DNA of 64,000 nucleotides, taken from Micromonospora sp. WMMD1128. GTDB taxonomy: Bacteria > Actinomycetota > Actinomycetes > Mycobacteriales > Micromonosporaceae. The stretch is taken from contig NZ_CP114902.1 in NCBI RefSeq assembly GCF_027497235.1, forward strand, positions 5,606,001 through 5,670,000, in the 5' to 3' direction. How positions within the stretch are numbered: the stretch's first letter is position 1; each line of letters starts with the position of its first letter. Below are positions 1 through 7,982 of this stretch, piece after piece. The notes beneath the pieces were generated by a model. It made no database searches. It saw nothing but the letters and a program-made list of their open reading frames with translations, and was not told where the DNA came from. Both the position numbers and the translations under genes were made by a program.

Positions 1-36
1 CCGTGGGCGCGGGCGGATGTCGAACGGCTTCTGCAC
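1..36 (-). CDS. Start of an unidentified gene, cut by the window edge
   Basis: Only the first 12 codons are inside the window: GTG followed by QKPFDIRPRPR on the minus strand. A GAGGAG Shine-Dalgarno-like stretch lies about 6 nt upstream of the GTG. The gene would lie 36 nt downstream of rsmA in the same direction. In many actinobacteria ispE follows rsmA, but these residues do not resemble an IspE N-terminus to me, so no function is given. Confidence 0.35.
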   Translation of the reverse strand, partial: MQKPFDIRPRPR

Positions 37-72
37 GGTCAGCTCCTCGGCGGGTCGGGCAACGGCGCCAGC

Positions 73-942
73 CTACTGGGCGGCGGCGGAGCCGTCCGGG
101 GCCGACGCGGCGATGGCGGCGAACTGCTCGACGGTGAGTGACTCGCCGCGTGCGCCCGGGTCCACGCCGGCGGCGGTGAGCGCGGCGGCGGCCCGGTCCG
201 CGCCACCGGCCCAGCCGGCCAGGGCGGCGCGCAGCGTCTTGCGGCGCTGGGCGAACGCGGCGTCGACGACCGCGAACACCGCCGTGCGGGGTACGTCCGG
301 CCGGGGCGGCTCGCGGCGGGTGAACGCGACCAGGCCGGAGTCGACGTTGGGTACCGGCCAGAACACGTTCGGCGGGACCTTGCCGGCGGCCCGGGAGCGC
401 GCGTACCAGGCGAGCTTGACCGAGGGGATGCCGTACACCTTGGAGCCGGGTCCGGCGACGAGCCGGTCGGCGACCTCCTTCTGCACCATCACCAGGCCGT
501 GCCGCAGGGTGGGCAGTTCGGCGAGCAGGTGCAGCACCACCGGCACGGCCACGTTGTAGGGCAGGTTCGCCACAAGCGCGGTGGGCGCCGGGTCGGCCAG
601 GTCGGCGGCGGTGACCCGCAGCGCGTCGGCGGGGTGCACGGTGAGCCGGCCGGCGTCCGGGCCGGCGAACCGGGCGGCGGTCTCCGGGAGCGCGGCGGCG
701 AGCGCCGGGTCGAGTTCCACGGCGTGCACGTGCGCGGCGACCGGCAGCAGGGCCAGGGTGAGCGAGCCGAGGCCGGGGCCGACCTCCAGGGCCACGTCGT
801 CCGGGGCGAGGCCGGCGGTGGTGACTATCCGCCGCACGGTGTTCGGGTCGTGCACGAAGTTCTGGCCGAGTTTCTTGGTCGGCGTGACGCCGAGCCGCGC
901 GGCGAGTTCCCGGATCTCCGCCGGGCCGAGGAGTCCGGTCAC
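73..942 (-). CDS. rsmA: 16S rRNA (adenine1518/1519-N6) dimethyltransferase
   Basis: This 289-residue protein is the KsgA/RsmA methyltransferase, which dimethylates two adjacent adenines in the 3' terminal hairpin of 16S rRNA using S-adenosylmethionine during late 30S assembly. Diagnostic motifs are KLGQNF at about 24-29, the SAM-binding loop [10 protein letters not shown] at 53-62 and the catalytic NLPY motif at 126-129. Length is normal for the family. The GTG start is supported by a TACGCT -10-like box at 950-955, seven bases upstream, suggesting a leaderless message. Its neighbour is tatD, which is co-oriented and about 80 bp upstream. Confidence 0.96.
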   Translation of the reverse strand: MTGLLGPAEIRELAARLGVTPTKKLGQNFVHDPNTVRRIVTTAGLAPDDVALEVGPGLGSLTLALLPVAAHVHAVELDPALAAALPETAARFAGPDAGRLTVHPADALRVTAADLADPAPTALVANLPYNVAVPVVLHLLAELPTLRHGLVMVQKEVADRLVAGPGSKVYGIPSVKLAWYARSRAAGKVPPNVFWPVPNVDSGLVAFTRREPPRPDVPRTAVFAVVDAAFAQRRKTLRAALAGWAGGADRAAAALTAAGVDPGARGESLTVEQFAAIAASAPDGSAAAQ

Positions 943-949
943 GCCCCGT

Positions 950-955
950 AGCGTA
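950..955 (-). promoter_or_regulatory. -10 box of rsmA (leaderless type)
   Basis: On the minus strand TACGCT is followed by 7 nt and then the GTG start of rsmA, so transcription should begin at or next to the start codon. No Shine-Dalgarno sequence is present. Confidence 0.5.
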
Positions 956-956
956 A

Positions 957-1026
957 GCGCCCCCGCTTCGCGGTAAGGCGGGGGCCCTTGTTAACGCCCG
1001 GCGTTGTGGCGGGGGCCCCGCTTAAC
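957..1026. repeat. GGGGCCCC-core inverted repeat, copy 1
   Basis: The rsmA-tatD gap holds two GC-rich motifs, AAGGCGGGGGCCC...GTTAAC and GGCGGGGGCCCCGCTTAAC. The same motifs recur at 6964-7046 and 44720-44776. The repeat runs into the last codons of tatD. This is the place where rpf-type genes sit in many actinobacteria. Confidence 0.75.
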
Positions 1027-1912
1027 ACCACGGGCCGAAGGCGCGCTCACCGTTGGTGGAGATGGCGGCGCACAACTCGTCAAGATCAACCCCAGTGGTG
1101 TCGGCGAGGAAGCGGACGGTCAGCGGGATCAGGTACGACGCGTTCGGCCGTCCCCGGTGCGGCATCGGCGTCAGGTACGGCGCGTCGGTCTCGACGAGCA
1201 GCTGCGCGGGCGGGGTGCCGGCGGCGGCCTCCCGCAGCGCGACGGCGCTGCCGAAGGTGACCGTGCCGGCGAAGCTCAGCAGGTGCCCGCGGCGGACGCA
1301 CTCGCGGGCGAAGTCGGCGTCGCCGGAGAAGCAGTGCATCACCACGGTGTCCGGCGCGCCCTCGTCGTCGAGGATCCGCAGCACGTCGGCGTGCGCGTCG
1401 CGGTCGTGGATGACGAGCGCCTTGCCGTACCGCTTGGCGATGGCGATGTGCGCCCGGAAGCTCGCCTCCTGCGCGGCCCGCCCGTCGGCGCCGGTGCGGA
1501 AGAAGTCCATGCCGGTCTCGCCGACGCCGCGCACCCGGTCCCGCCCGGCCAGCGCCTCGATCGCACGCAGCGCCTCGTCCAGGTCGTCCAGGCGGGGCGC
1601 CTCGTTGGGGTGCAACGCCACGGTGGCCAGCACCGCCGGGTACCGGTCGGCGACGTCGGCGCCCCACCGGGACGACTCGACGTCCACGCCGACCTGGACC
1701 AGGCGGTCCACGCCGACCCCGGTGGCGACGGCGATCGCGGCGGCCACCGGGTCGCCGCCGTCGCCGCCCGGCGGCGAGCCGTACTCGCCGACGGTGATGT
1801 CGAGGTGGGTGTGGCTGTCCGGCACGGGCACGGGCAGCGGCTCGGGCGCGGGCGGGAACTCGCCGGCCCGGCGGGCGGCGCGCTGCTTGCGGGTCTCGGT
1901 CTGCTCGGTCAT
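1022..1912 (-). CDS. tatD: TatD-family metal-dependent deoxyribonuclease
   Basis: The protein (296 residues from this start) is a TIM-barrel TatD DNase of the amidohydrolase superfamily. Metal ligands are visible in order: DSHTHLD near the N-terminus, GVGETGMD, VIHDRDAH, VMHCFSG and VETDAPYL. In other bacteria TatD enzymes act as 3'-5' exonucleases on DNA and in DNA quality control. An in-frame ATG exists at 1927, but 1912 is preferred because a GATGCT -10-like hexamer sits 7 nt upstream. The first 30 residues are charged and proline-rich. Placement between metG and rsmA is conserved in actinobacteria. Confidence 0.93.
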   Translation of the reverse strand: MTEQTETRKQRAARRAGEFPPAPEPLPVPVPDSHTHLDITVGEYGSPPGGDGGDPVAAAIAVATGVGVDRLVQVGVDVESSRWGADVADRYPAVLATVALHPNEAPRLDDLDEALRAIEALAGRDRVRGVGETGMDFFRTGADGRAAQEASFRAHIAIAKRYGKALVIHDRDAHADVLRILDDEGAPDTVVMHCFSGDADFARECVRRGHLLSFAGTVTFGSAVALREAAAGTPPAQLLVETDAPYLTPMPHRGRPNASYLIPLTVRFLADTTGVDLDELCAAISTNGERAFGPWC

Positions 1913-1970
1913 CGCGGCCAGCATCACACACCCGCCACCGTCCGTTCACACGCACCACATCTGGCCGGCT

Positions 1971-1976
1971 TAGCGT
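1971..1976 (+). promoter_or_regulatory. -10 box for the 1983 gene
   Basis: TAGCGT lies exactly 6 nt before the GTG start at 1983 and there is no Shine-Dalgarno sequence, the arrangement expected of a leaderless transcript. Confidence 0.5.
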
Positions 1977-1982
1977 CTCCCG

Positions 1983-3227
1983 GTGACCGTCACTGACCGG
2001 GCCGGCGGGGCCGCCTCCGAGCGGACCGGGCTGCGCGTGACGTACCACGGCCAGGTGTACCCGGCCGAGGAGATCGCCCGGGGCGCGGCGTACGAGCTGT
2101 TCAGCGCCGACGAGGCGCCCGGTTTCGAGTGGTGCCCCCGGCCCGGTGGCGGCCATCCGTGGCGGAAGTTCGTGCACGCGACCGAGGTGGACGCGGTGCG
2201 GGGCGCGGTGGAGCCGACCGAGGAGACGGACGCGCCGCTGCTGGTGCCGCTGCACCGGGAGCGGGGCTGGGCGTACGTGCACCAGCTCAGCCAGCGGCCG
2301 ACGGCGGCGGGTGACCCGACGTTGGCGGCGGTGCGGGCGTCGGCGGTGATCAGGCCGGGCACCCGGATGGTGAAGGTGCTCTCCGCCCGGCAGCTCGCCG
2401 GTTACGTGCGGGGCTGGCTGCCGCACGGCTTCTGTTACCGGGAGCACGACGTGGCGCACCTGCGGACGCCGGCGGGGATGGCGGTGCTGCGCGGTGATCC
2501 GGAGGGCGGCGACGTGGCGTACGCGTTGCGCTGGCGGGCCGCCGACCCGGCCGACTACGACGTCCCGGTCGGCGCGGCGCACCGCGGGCTGACCGCCCTG
2601 CCGCCGCGGGACCGGCTCGGTCCGCCGGTGCTGGGCACCGGGTTCGTGCCGAGCGACGCCCAGCTCGTCCCGGAGTTCGTCACCCGGGACTTCGCGGACC
2701 TGCCGATGCCGGCGAACGCCACCCTGCTCGCCTACCCGGCCGAGGGGATGGAGGTGGTGCTCTACACCTATCAGGCGGAGCAGCGCGGCTGGCTGCGCCT
2801 GGCCGGCCCGCAGTGGCGGCACCTGCTGGCCGCGGTGCCCGGCCTCGCCGCCGACCAGGAGTACGTGCCGACCGGCGACGCGCCGCGCTCCACCCGGCTC
2901 GTCGGCGCGTACGCCGGGGCGGAGTACGAGGCGGTGGCCGACCAGCCCGGCGGGTTCCGGGTGCTGGCGATGACCCGGGCGGCCCGCTATCCGGTGGAGG
3001 CGGCGGCCCGTCGGCTGCGGATCGCGGCCTGGCGCGGCGTGCCCTGCCTGGTGCTGCGGGAGGAGGGGGGCTGGCTGCGGTTGCGGCTGCGCCGCCCGGA
3101 TCCGGACGCGGTGGCGGTGACCGGGGCGCAGTGTCACGAACGGGGTGTGTACGAGGTCTGGGCGCCGGCCGCCGAGTTGACCGACGACCGGGTGGTGGAT
3201 CTGCCGTATCCGCGCCACCACGATTAG
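1983..3227 (+). CDS. Conserved hypothetical protein, 414 residues
   Basis: I do not recognise this family. The protein is soluble-looking, with no signal peptide or membrane segment, and has many tryptophans and tyrosines spread through short beta-strand-like stretches such as VVLYTYQAEQRGWLRLAGPQW and PCLVLREEGGWLRLRLRRPD. The alternation of hydrophobic strands and WLRL elements suggests repeated small beta domains, which is only an impression. The GTG start is supported by the TAGCGT box 6 nt upstream. It is divergent from tatD and is followed about 60 bp later by a hydrolase gene in the same direction. Confidence 0.85.
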   Translation: MTVTDRAGGAASERTGLRVTYHGQVYPAEEIARGAAYELFSADEAPGFEWCPRPGGGHPWRKFVHATEVDAVRGAVEPTEETDAPLLVPLHRERGWAYVHQLSQRPTAAGDPTLAAVRASAVIRPGTRMVKVLSARQLAGYVRGWLPHGFCYREHDVAHLRTPAGMAVLRGDPEGGDVAYALRWRAADPADYDVPVGAAHRGLTALPPRDRLGPPVLGTGFVPSDAQLVPEFVTRDFADLPMPANATLLAYPAEGMEVVLYTYQAEQRGWLRLAGPQWRHLLAAVPGLAADQEYVPTGDAPRSTRLVGAYAGAEYEAVADQPGGFRVLAMTRAARYPVEAAARRLRIAAWRGVPCLVLREEGGWLRLRLRRPDPDAVAVTGAQCHERGVYEVWAPAAELTDDRVVDLPYPRHHD

Positions 3228-3287
3228 CCGCCGGCTGGGAGGGAAGGCGTGGGCGTCCGAGTACCCACGCAGAAGGATGTTTCCGAC

Positions 3288-4139
3288 ATGCCTTTCGTCA
3301 CCGTCGGTACGGAGAATTCCGCGCCCATCGACCTGTACTACGAGGACCACGGTTCCGGTCAGCCGATCGTGCTGATCCACGGGTTCCCGTTCAACGGGGC
3401 CACCTGGGAGAAGATGAGCGGTCCGCTGCTCGCCGCCGGATATCGGGTGATCACGTACGACCGGCGGGGGTTCGGCAGTTCCGCCCAGCCGGCGTTCGGC
3501 TACGACTACGACACGTTCGCCGCCGACCTGGACGTGCTGATGACCGAGCTGGACCTGCGCAACGCCATCCTGGTCGGGCATTCGATGGGCACCGGCGAGG
3601 TCACCCGCTACCTGGGCGCGTACGGGTCGGGTCGGGTGGAACGGGCGGTCATGATGGCCCCGTTGGCGCCGTACCTGCTGAAGGCCCCGGACGATCCGGA
3701 GGGCGTCGACAAGAGCATGTTCGAGGGGTTCCAGCAGGCGATCATCCAGGATCGGTTCGCCTACCTGACCCAGTTCTGCGACGTCTTCTTCAACGCCAGC
3801 GAGAACAAGGGAAAGCTGGTCAGCGACGAGGCGTACCACGCGCACTGGCAGATCGGCGCGCAGGCGTCGGCGAAGGGCACCCACGACTCGGTGGACGCCT
3901 GGCAGACCGACTTCCGCGGCGACCTGCCGAACATCGACGTGCCGGTGCTGATCATCCAGGGCGACAAGGACAACGTGCTGCCGTACCCGCTCACGGGTCA
4001 GCGGCTGGTGAACATGCTGCCCGACGCCAAGTTGGTCACGCTCAAGGGCGCGCCGCACGGCACCCCGTGGACGCACCCGACCGAGGTCAACAAGGCGATC
4101 ATGGAGTTCATCGGCAAGCCGAGCATGGCCCCGGCCTGA
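3288..4139 (+). CDS. Alpha/beta hydrolase of the cofactor-free chloroperoxidase type
   Basis: This 283-residue enzyme matches the non-heme (perhydrolase-like) chloroperoxidase family: the oxyanion loop is LIHGFPFN, the nucleophile elbow is VGHSMGTGE, the acid is in IIQGDKDNVLP and the catalytic histidine is in GAPHGTPWTHP. Such proteins are esterases or perhydrolases acting on small acids; the true substrate cannot be read from sequence. The ATG at 3288 is chosen because AGAAGGA lies about 10 nt upstream. A strong hairpin follows the stop. Confidence 0.9.
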   Translation: MPFVTVGTENSAPIDLYYEDHGSGQPIVLIHGFPFNGATWEKMSGPLLAAGYRVITYDRRGFGSSAQPAFGYDYDTFAADLDVLMTELDLRNAILVGHSMGTGEVTRYLGAYGSGRVERAVMMAPLAPYLLKAPDDPEGVDKSMFEGFQQAIIQDRFAYLTQFCDVFFNASENKGKLVSDEAYHAHWQIGAQASAKGTHDSVDAWQTDFRGDLPNIDVPVLIIQGDKDNVLPYPLTGQRLVNMLPDAKLVTLKGAPHGTPWTHPTEVNKAIMEFIGKPSMAPA

Positions 4140-4147
4140 CCCGGGAA

Positions 4148-4186
4148 ACGACGGCGGCCCCGGGACGCGCCCGGGGCCGCCGTCGT
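4148..4186. terminator. Bidirectional hairpin terminator
   Basis: A perfect 17-bp stem (4148-4164 with 4170-4186) and 5-nt loop lies between the convergent hydrolase and metG genes. There is no U-tract, as is common in high-GC actinobacteria. Confidence 0.8.
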
Positions 4187-4193
4187 CGGGCGC

Positions 4194-5996
4194 TCAGCCG
4201 GCGAGGCGGGCCAGCTCCTCGTCGACGATGGAGGGGTCGAGCTTGCGGAACACCGGCTTGGGCGCCGCGAGCGGCCGACCCACTTCCAGGGGTACGGACT
4301 CCCAGCGCGCGCCGACCGTGTAGTCACCGGTGAGCACCGGGTACGCCGGCCCGCCGTCGAGGTCGTCGACCTCCTCGATCACCGGCATCGGCGCGTGGGT
4401 GCCGGTGCCGCCGAGCAGTTCGTGGATCTGCTGGGCGGAGTGCGGCAGGAACGGGGTGAGCAGCGTGTTGGCGTCGCTCACCACCTGGAGCGCGACGTGC
4501 AGGATGGTGCCCATCCGCGGCTTGTCGTCGTCGCCCTTGAGCTTCCAGGGCGCCTGCTCGGAGAGGTATTTGTTGGCTTCGGCGACCACCTTCATGGCCT
4601 CGCCGATGGCCTGCTTCTGCCGGTGCCGGGAGATCAGGTCACCGACGGTGGTGAAGCCGGCGCGGGCCACCGCGAGCAGCGCCTCGTCGGCCTCGGTGAG
4701 CCCGGCCGGGTCGACCGGCGGGATCGCGCCGAAGTTCTTCGCCGCCATGGACACGGACCGGTTGACCAGGTTGCCCCAGCCGGCGACCAGTTCGTCGTTG
4801 TTGCGGCGGAGGAACTCCGCCCAGGTGAAGTCGGTGTCGTTGCTCTCCGGGCCGGCGACCGCGATGAAGTAGCGCAGCGCGTCGGCGTCGTAGCGTTCGA
4901 GGAAGTCCCGGACGTAGATGACCACCTTGCGGGAGGAGGAGAACTTCCGCCCTTCCATGGTCAGGTATTCGCTGGAGACGACCTCGGTGGGCAGGTTGAG
5001 CCGGCCCAGGTCGCCGGGCTCGCCGTCCCGGGAGCCCGCGCCGGAGTAGCCGCCGAGCAGCGCCGGCCAGATCACCGAGTGGAAGACGATGTTGTCCTTG
5101 CCCATGAAGTAGTAGCCGCGGGCGTCCTTCCCTTCGGCGTCGGCGGACCACCACTTCCGCCACGCCTCCGGGTCGCCGGAGCGACGGGCCCACTCGATCG
5201 ACGCGGACAGGTAGCCGATCACCGCGTCGAACCAGACGTAGATCCGCTTGTCGGACCGGTCCTGCCAGCCCTCCAGCGGGATCGGCACCCCCCATTCCAG
5301 GTCGCGGGTGATGGCCCGGGGCTGGAGGTCGTCGAGCAGGTTGCGGGAGAACCGCAGCACGTTGGGACGCCAGCCCTCCCGAGTGTCCAGCCACTGGCGC
5401 AGCGCGTCGGCCAGGGCCGGCAGGTCGAGGAAGAAGTGCTCGGTCTCCACGAACTCCGGCGTCTCGCCGTTGATCTTCGACTTGGGGTCGATCAGGTCGA
5501 CCGGGTCGAGCTGGTTGCCGCAGTTGTCGCACTGGTCGCCGCGCGCGCTGTCGTAGCCGCAGATCGGGCACGTGCCCTCGATGTAGCGGTCGGGCAGGGT
5601 GCGGCCGGTGGACGGGGAGATCGCCCCGGTGGTGACCTTGGGGACGATGTAGCCGTTGCGGTACAGCCCGGTGAACAGCTCCTGCACCACCGCGTAGTGG
5701 TTGCGGGTGGTGGTGCGGGTGAACAGGTCGTACGACAGGCCCAGCGCCCGCAGGTCCTCGGCGATCACCCGGTTGTACCGGTCGGCCAGCTCGCGCGGGG
5801 TGACCCCCTCGGCGTCGGCCTGCACCTGGATCGGGGTGCCGTGCTCGTCGGTGCCGGACACCATGAGCACGTCGTGACCGGCCATCCGCATGTACCGGGC
5901 GAAGACGTCGGAGGGAACGCCGAATCCGGAGACGTGGCCGATGTGGCGCGGGCCGTTGGCGTAGGGCCAGGCGACCGCGGCGAGAACGTGACTCAT
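4194..5996 (-). CDS. metG: Methionyl-tRNA synthetase
   Basis: This 600-residue class I synthetase charges tRNA-Met. It shows the HIGH signature at 18-21 (RHIGH), a zinc knuckle with cysteine pairs at 143/146 and 156/159, and the KMSKS-loop equivalent KFSSSR at about 345-350. The C-terminal tRNA-binding EMAP-like domain is absent. The first ATG at 6005 is less likely than the ATG at 5996 ([10 protein letters not shown]), which begins directly at the Rossmann fold and has TAGGCT 8 nt upstream. It stands alone between two divergent or convergent neighbours. Confidence 0.96.
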   Translation of the reverse strand: MSHVLAAVAWPYANGPRHIGHVSGFGVPSDVFARYMRMAGHDVLMVSGTDEHGTPIQVQADAEGVTPRELADRYNRVIAEDLRALGLSYDLFTRTTTRNHYAVVQELFTGLYRNGYIVPKVTTGAISPSTGRTLPDRYIEGTCPICGYDSARGDQCDNCGNQLDPVDLIDPKSKINGETPEFVETEHFFLDLPALADALRQWLDTREGWRPNVLRFSRNLLDDLQPRAITRDLEWGVPIPLEGWQDRSDKRIYVWFDAVIGYLSASIEWARRSGDPEAWRKWWSADAEGKDARGYYFMGKDNIVFHSVIWPALLGGYSGAGSRDGEPGDLGRLNLPTEVVSSEYLTMEGRKFSSSRKVVIYVRDFLERYDADALRYFIAVAGPESNDTDFTWAEFLRRNNDELVAGWGNLVNRSVSMAAKNFGAIPPVDPAGLTEADEALLAVARAGFTTVGDLISRHRQKQAIGEAMKVVAEANKYLSEQAPWKLKGDDDKPRMGTILHVALQVVSDANTLLTPFLPHSAQQIHELLGGTGTHAPMPVIEEVDDLDGGPAYPVLTGDYTVGARWESVPLEVGRPLAAPKPVFRKLDPSIVDEELARLAG

Positions 5997-6123
5997 GAGC
6001 GTCAAGCCTAGTGAGTGCCGGAGGCGACCCGCGAACCAATAGGGCCGGAGGCGCCGGCGTACGTCCGATTTGTCGCCGACACGCGCCCTGAGCTGCCCGG
6101 CGAGCCGACGGTGCCGGTGTGAA

Positions 6124-6966
6124 ATGAACGTCGTGACCAGCAGACCAGCGGCACCTGAACCGTCGGCCGCCGCTCAGGCCGGGCGCGCCGCACGCGCCGC
6201 ACCAGGCGTCCCGGTCGCCCCGCAGCCCCGGGTCGACCCCGCCGACCCGACGGTGGAGGTGGAACCGACCACCGGGGCGCCGGTGGACGCCGTGCCCCGC
6301 CGGGTACCGGTACGGCAGCCACGCTGGCAGCGGCGCCTGGCCCCGGCGGGCGACGACGCGGCCGGCTGGGCGCCGATCGAGGAGGTGCACTGGGACGGCA
6401 CGCCGCTGCGTGACGAGCCGCGCCGCCGCGCCGGCCGCGCCCGCGCCCGGCGGGAACCGGCCCGCCCGGTCCATCCGCCGGACCCGCCCGCCGGCCTCGC
6501 CGTGCTTGTGTCGTTGAGCCTGCTCGCGGCGTTCTTCGCCTGGGTGAGCGCCGGCCCGCTCTGGCTGGCGGTGGGCCACTCGACGAGCGGCACGGTGATG
6601 ATCACCGAGTGCGTGGGCGGCGGGCTCACCCAGCGCTGCCGGGGCATCTTCCTGGCCGACCACGACCGCTTCGAGGCCCAGGGCGTACGGGTCAGCGGCG
6701 TGCCGGCCGGGCGCACCGCCACCGGCAGCGTGCTGCCGGCCCGGATGACCGGACCGGACGGCGCCACCGCGTACGCGGACCGAAGCGTCGGCGGGCACCT
6801 GCGCTGGCTGCTCGGGCTGGCCCTGGTGGGGGGTTGCGCGGCCGGGATCGCCAGGTGGACCGGCGCGATCCGGCTGGCGGACCCGCGCCAGCGACGCTGG
6901 GCGGTGGGCCTGGCGCTGGGCGGCCCGCTGCTCATCACCGTCGGTTTCCTCATCACCGCCTGGTAA
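6124..6966 (+). CDS. Hypothetical membrane protein with three predicted TM helices
   Basis: The product (280 residues from the ATG at 6124) has an arginine- and proline-rich cytoplasmic N-terminal third (about 1-120). A first hydrophobic helix follows near 125-150, then an extracytoplasmic stretch with a cysteine pair (ITECVGGG and RCRG), and two more helices at the C-terminus. No enzymatic motif is seen. It is divergent from metG and is followed immediately by the GGGGCCCC repeat. In-frame alternatives at 6070 and 6133 cannot be excluded. Function unknown. Confidence 0.75.
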   Translation: MNVVTSRPAAPEPSAAAQAGRAARAAPGVPVAPQPRVDPADPTVEVEPTTGAPVDAVPRRVPVRQPRWQRRLAPAGDDAAGWAPIEEVHWDGTPLRDEPRRRAGRARARREPARPVHPPDPPAGLAVLVSLSLLAAFFAWVSAGPLWLAVGHSTSGTVMITECVGGGLTQRCRGIFLADHDRFEAQGVRVSGVPAGRTATGSVLPARMTGPDGATAYADRSVGGHLRWLLGLALVGGCAAGIARWTGAIRLADPRQRRWAVGLALGGPLLITVGFLITAW

Positions 6967-7046
6967 GGCGGGGCCCCCGCTTAACACGTCGTTGTTAAGC
7001 GGGGGCCCCGCCTCTACCGAAAGCGTTAAGCGGGGCCCCTCCTTAC
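6964..7046. repeat. GGGGCCCC-core inverted repeat cluster, copy 2
   Basis: Three units occur: AAGGCGGGGCCCCCGCTTAAC, then GTTAAGCGGGGGCCCCGCC, then GTTAAGCGGGGCCCCTCCTTA. The first two face each other as a long inverted repeat. The linker CTCTACCGAAAGCGTTAAG is almost identical to the linker in copy 3 (44737 onward). The cluster fills the gap between two convergent genes and may also end transcription. Confidence 0.8.
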
Positions 7047-7050
7047 ACCC

Positions 7051-7890
7051 TCAGCGGTGCACCAGCTCGTAGACCTCGCGACGGCGCAGCCCGTACGCGG
7101 TGGCGACCTCGCTGATCGCGTCTCGGCGGGAGGACCCGGCCGCCTCCCGCTCGGCCACCGCGGCACGCAGCGCGTCGTCGTCGGGACGGATCGCGGGGGT
7201 CGCCGGGGCGCCGGCGACGACAAGCGTGATCTCGCCGCGCACGTCGCCGGCGGCGGCCCACTCGGCCAGTTCGCCGAGCGGCCGGCGGACCACTTCCTCG
7301 TAGGTCTTGGTCAGCTCGCGGCAGAGCGCGGCGGGCCGGTCCGGGCCGAACGCCTCGGCCAGGTCGACGAGCGCGCCGGCGATCCGGTGGGTCGCCTCGA
7401 AGAGCACGAGCGTGCGTTCCTCGGCGGCGAGGGCGCGCAGGCGGGAGCGGCGGGCGCCGGGAGTGCGGGGCAGGAAGCCCTCGAAGCAGAACCGGTCGCA
7501 GGGCAGGCCGGACAGCGCCAGCGCGGTGGTGACCGCACTGGGCCCGGGGGCGGCGGTCACCGGGACGCCGGCTTCCAGCGCGGCCCGGACCAGGCGGTAG
7601 CCGGGGTCGGAGACGCTCGGCATGCCGCCGTCGGTGACCAGGGCGACGGTGTAGCCGGCGACGAGCACCTCGGCGAGTTCCGGGGTACGCCGTTCCTCGT
7701 TGCCCTCGAAGTAGGAGACGATCCGGCCGGGCACGGTGACGTCGAGGTCGCGGGCCAGCCGGGTGAGCCGGCGGGTGTCCTCGGCGGCGACCACGTCGGC
7801 GGTGGCGAGCACCTCGCGGAACCGGGCGGACGCGTCGGCCGGATTTCCCAACGGCGCGCCGAGCAGCACCAACCGCCCTACGTCGGACAT
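7051..7890 (-). CDS. rsmI: 16S rRNA (cytidine1402-2'-O)-methyltransferase
   Basis: RsmI is a tetrapyrrole-methylase-fold enzyme that 2'-O-methylates C1402 in the ribosomal P site. The protein from this start has 279 residues and carries the family signatures LVLLGAPLGN at the N-terminus, AAEDTRR, SYFEGNE, VTDGGMPSVSDPG and AAPGPSAVTTALALSG. A longer frame opens at 8004, but the ATG at 7890 aligns with the family start and has GGGGGA just upstream. It is divergent from the mannosyltransferase gene, an arrangement also seen in mycobacteria. Confidence 0.95.
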   Translation of the reverse strand: MSDVGRLVLLGAPLGNPADASARFREVLATADVVAAEDTRRLTRLARDLDVTVPGRIVSYFEGNEERRTPELAEVLVAGYTVALVTDGGMPSVSDPGYRLVRAALEAGVPVTAAPGPSAVTTALALSGLPCDRFCFEGFLPRTPGARRSRLRALAAEERTLVLFEATHRIAGALVDLAEAFGPDRPAALCRELTKTYEEVVRRPLGELAEWAAAGDVRGEITLVVAGAPATPAIRPDDDALRAAVAEREAAGSSRRDAISEVATAYGLRRREVYELVHR

Positions 7891-7970
7891 TTCCCCCACG
7901 ACGTGCGCTCCTTCATCGACGGTCGTACCAATTTCGGGGACGACTGACGCCACCGGGCACTCCGGCAGCC

Positions 7971-7976
7971 TACGAT
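7971..7976 (+). promoter_or_regulatory. -10 box for the mannosyltransferase gene
   Basis: TACGAT is followed by 6 nt and then the GTG at 7983, with no ribosome binding site. This predicts a leaderless transcript. Confidence 0.55.
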
Positions 7977-7982
7977 CGCCGG

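Noticed and set aside
1..36. Calling the partial gene ispE from synteny
   Set aside because: The visible residues QKPFDIRPRPR do not resemble an IspE N-terminus and twelve codons are too few.
1086..4076. A 996-residue open frame on the minus strand
   Set aside because: It is antisense to the 1983 and 3288 genes and has the Arg/Pro/Gly-rich composition typical of shadow frames in very GC-rich DNA. The sense genes have motifs, starts and a terminator.
4639..6987. A 782-residue minus-strand frame overlapping metG
   Set aside because: It is the wrong frame of metG and of the antisense of the 6124 gene; no family similarity.
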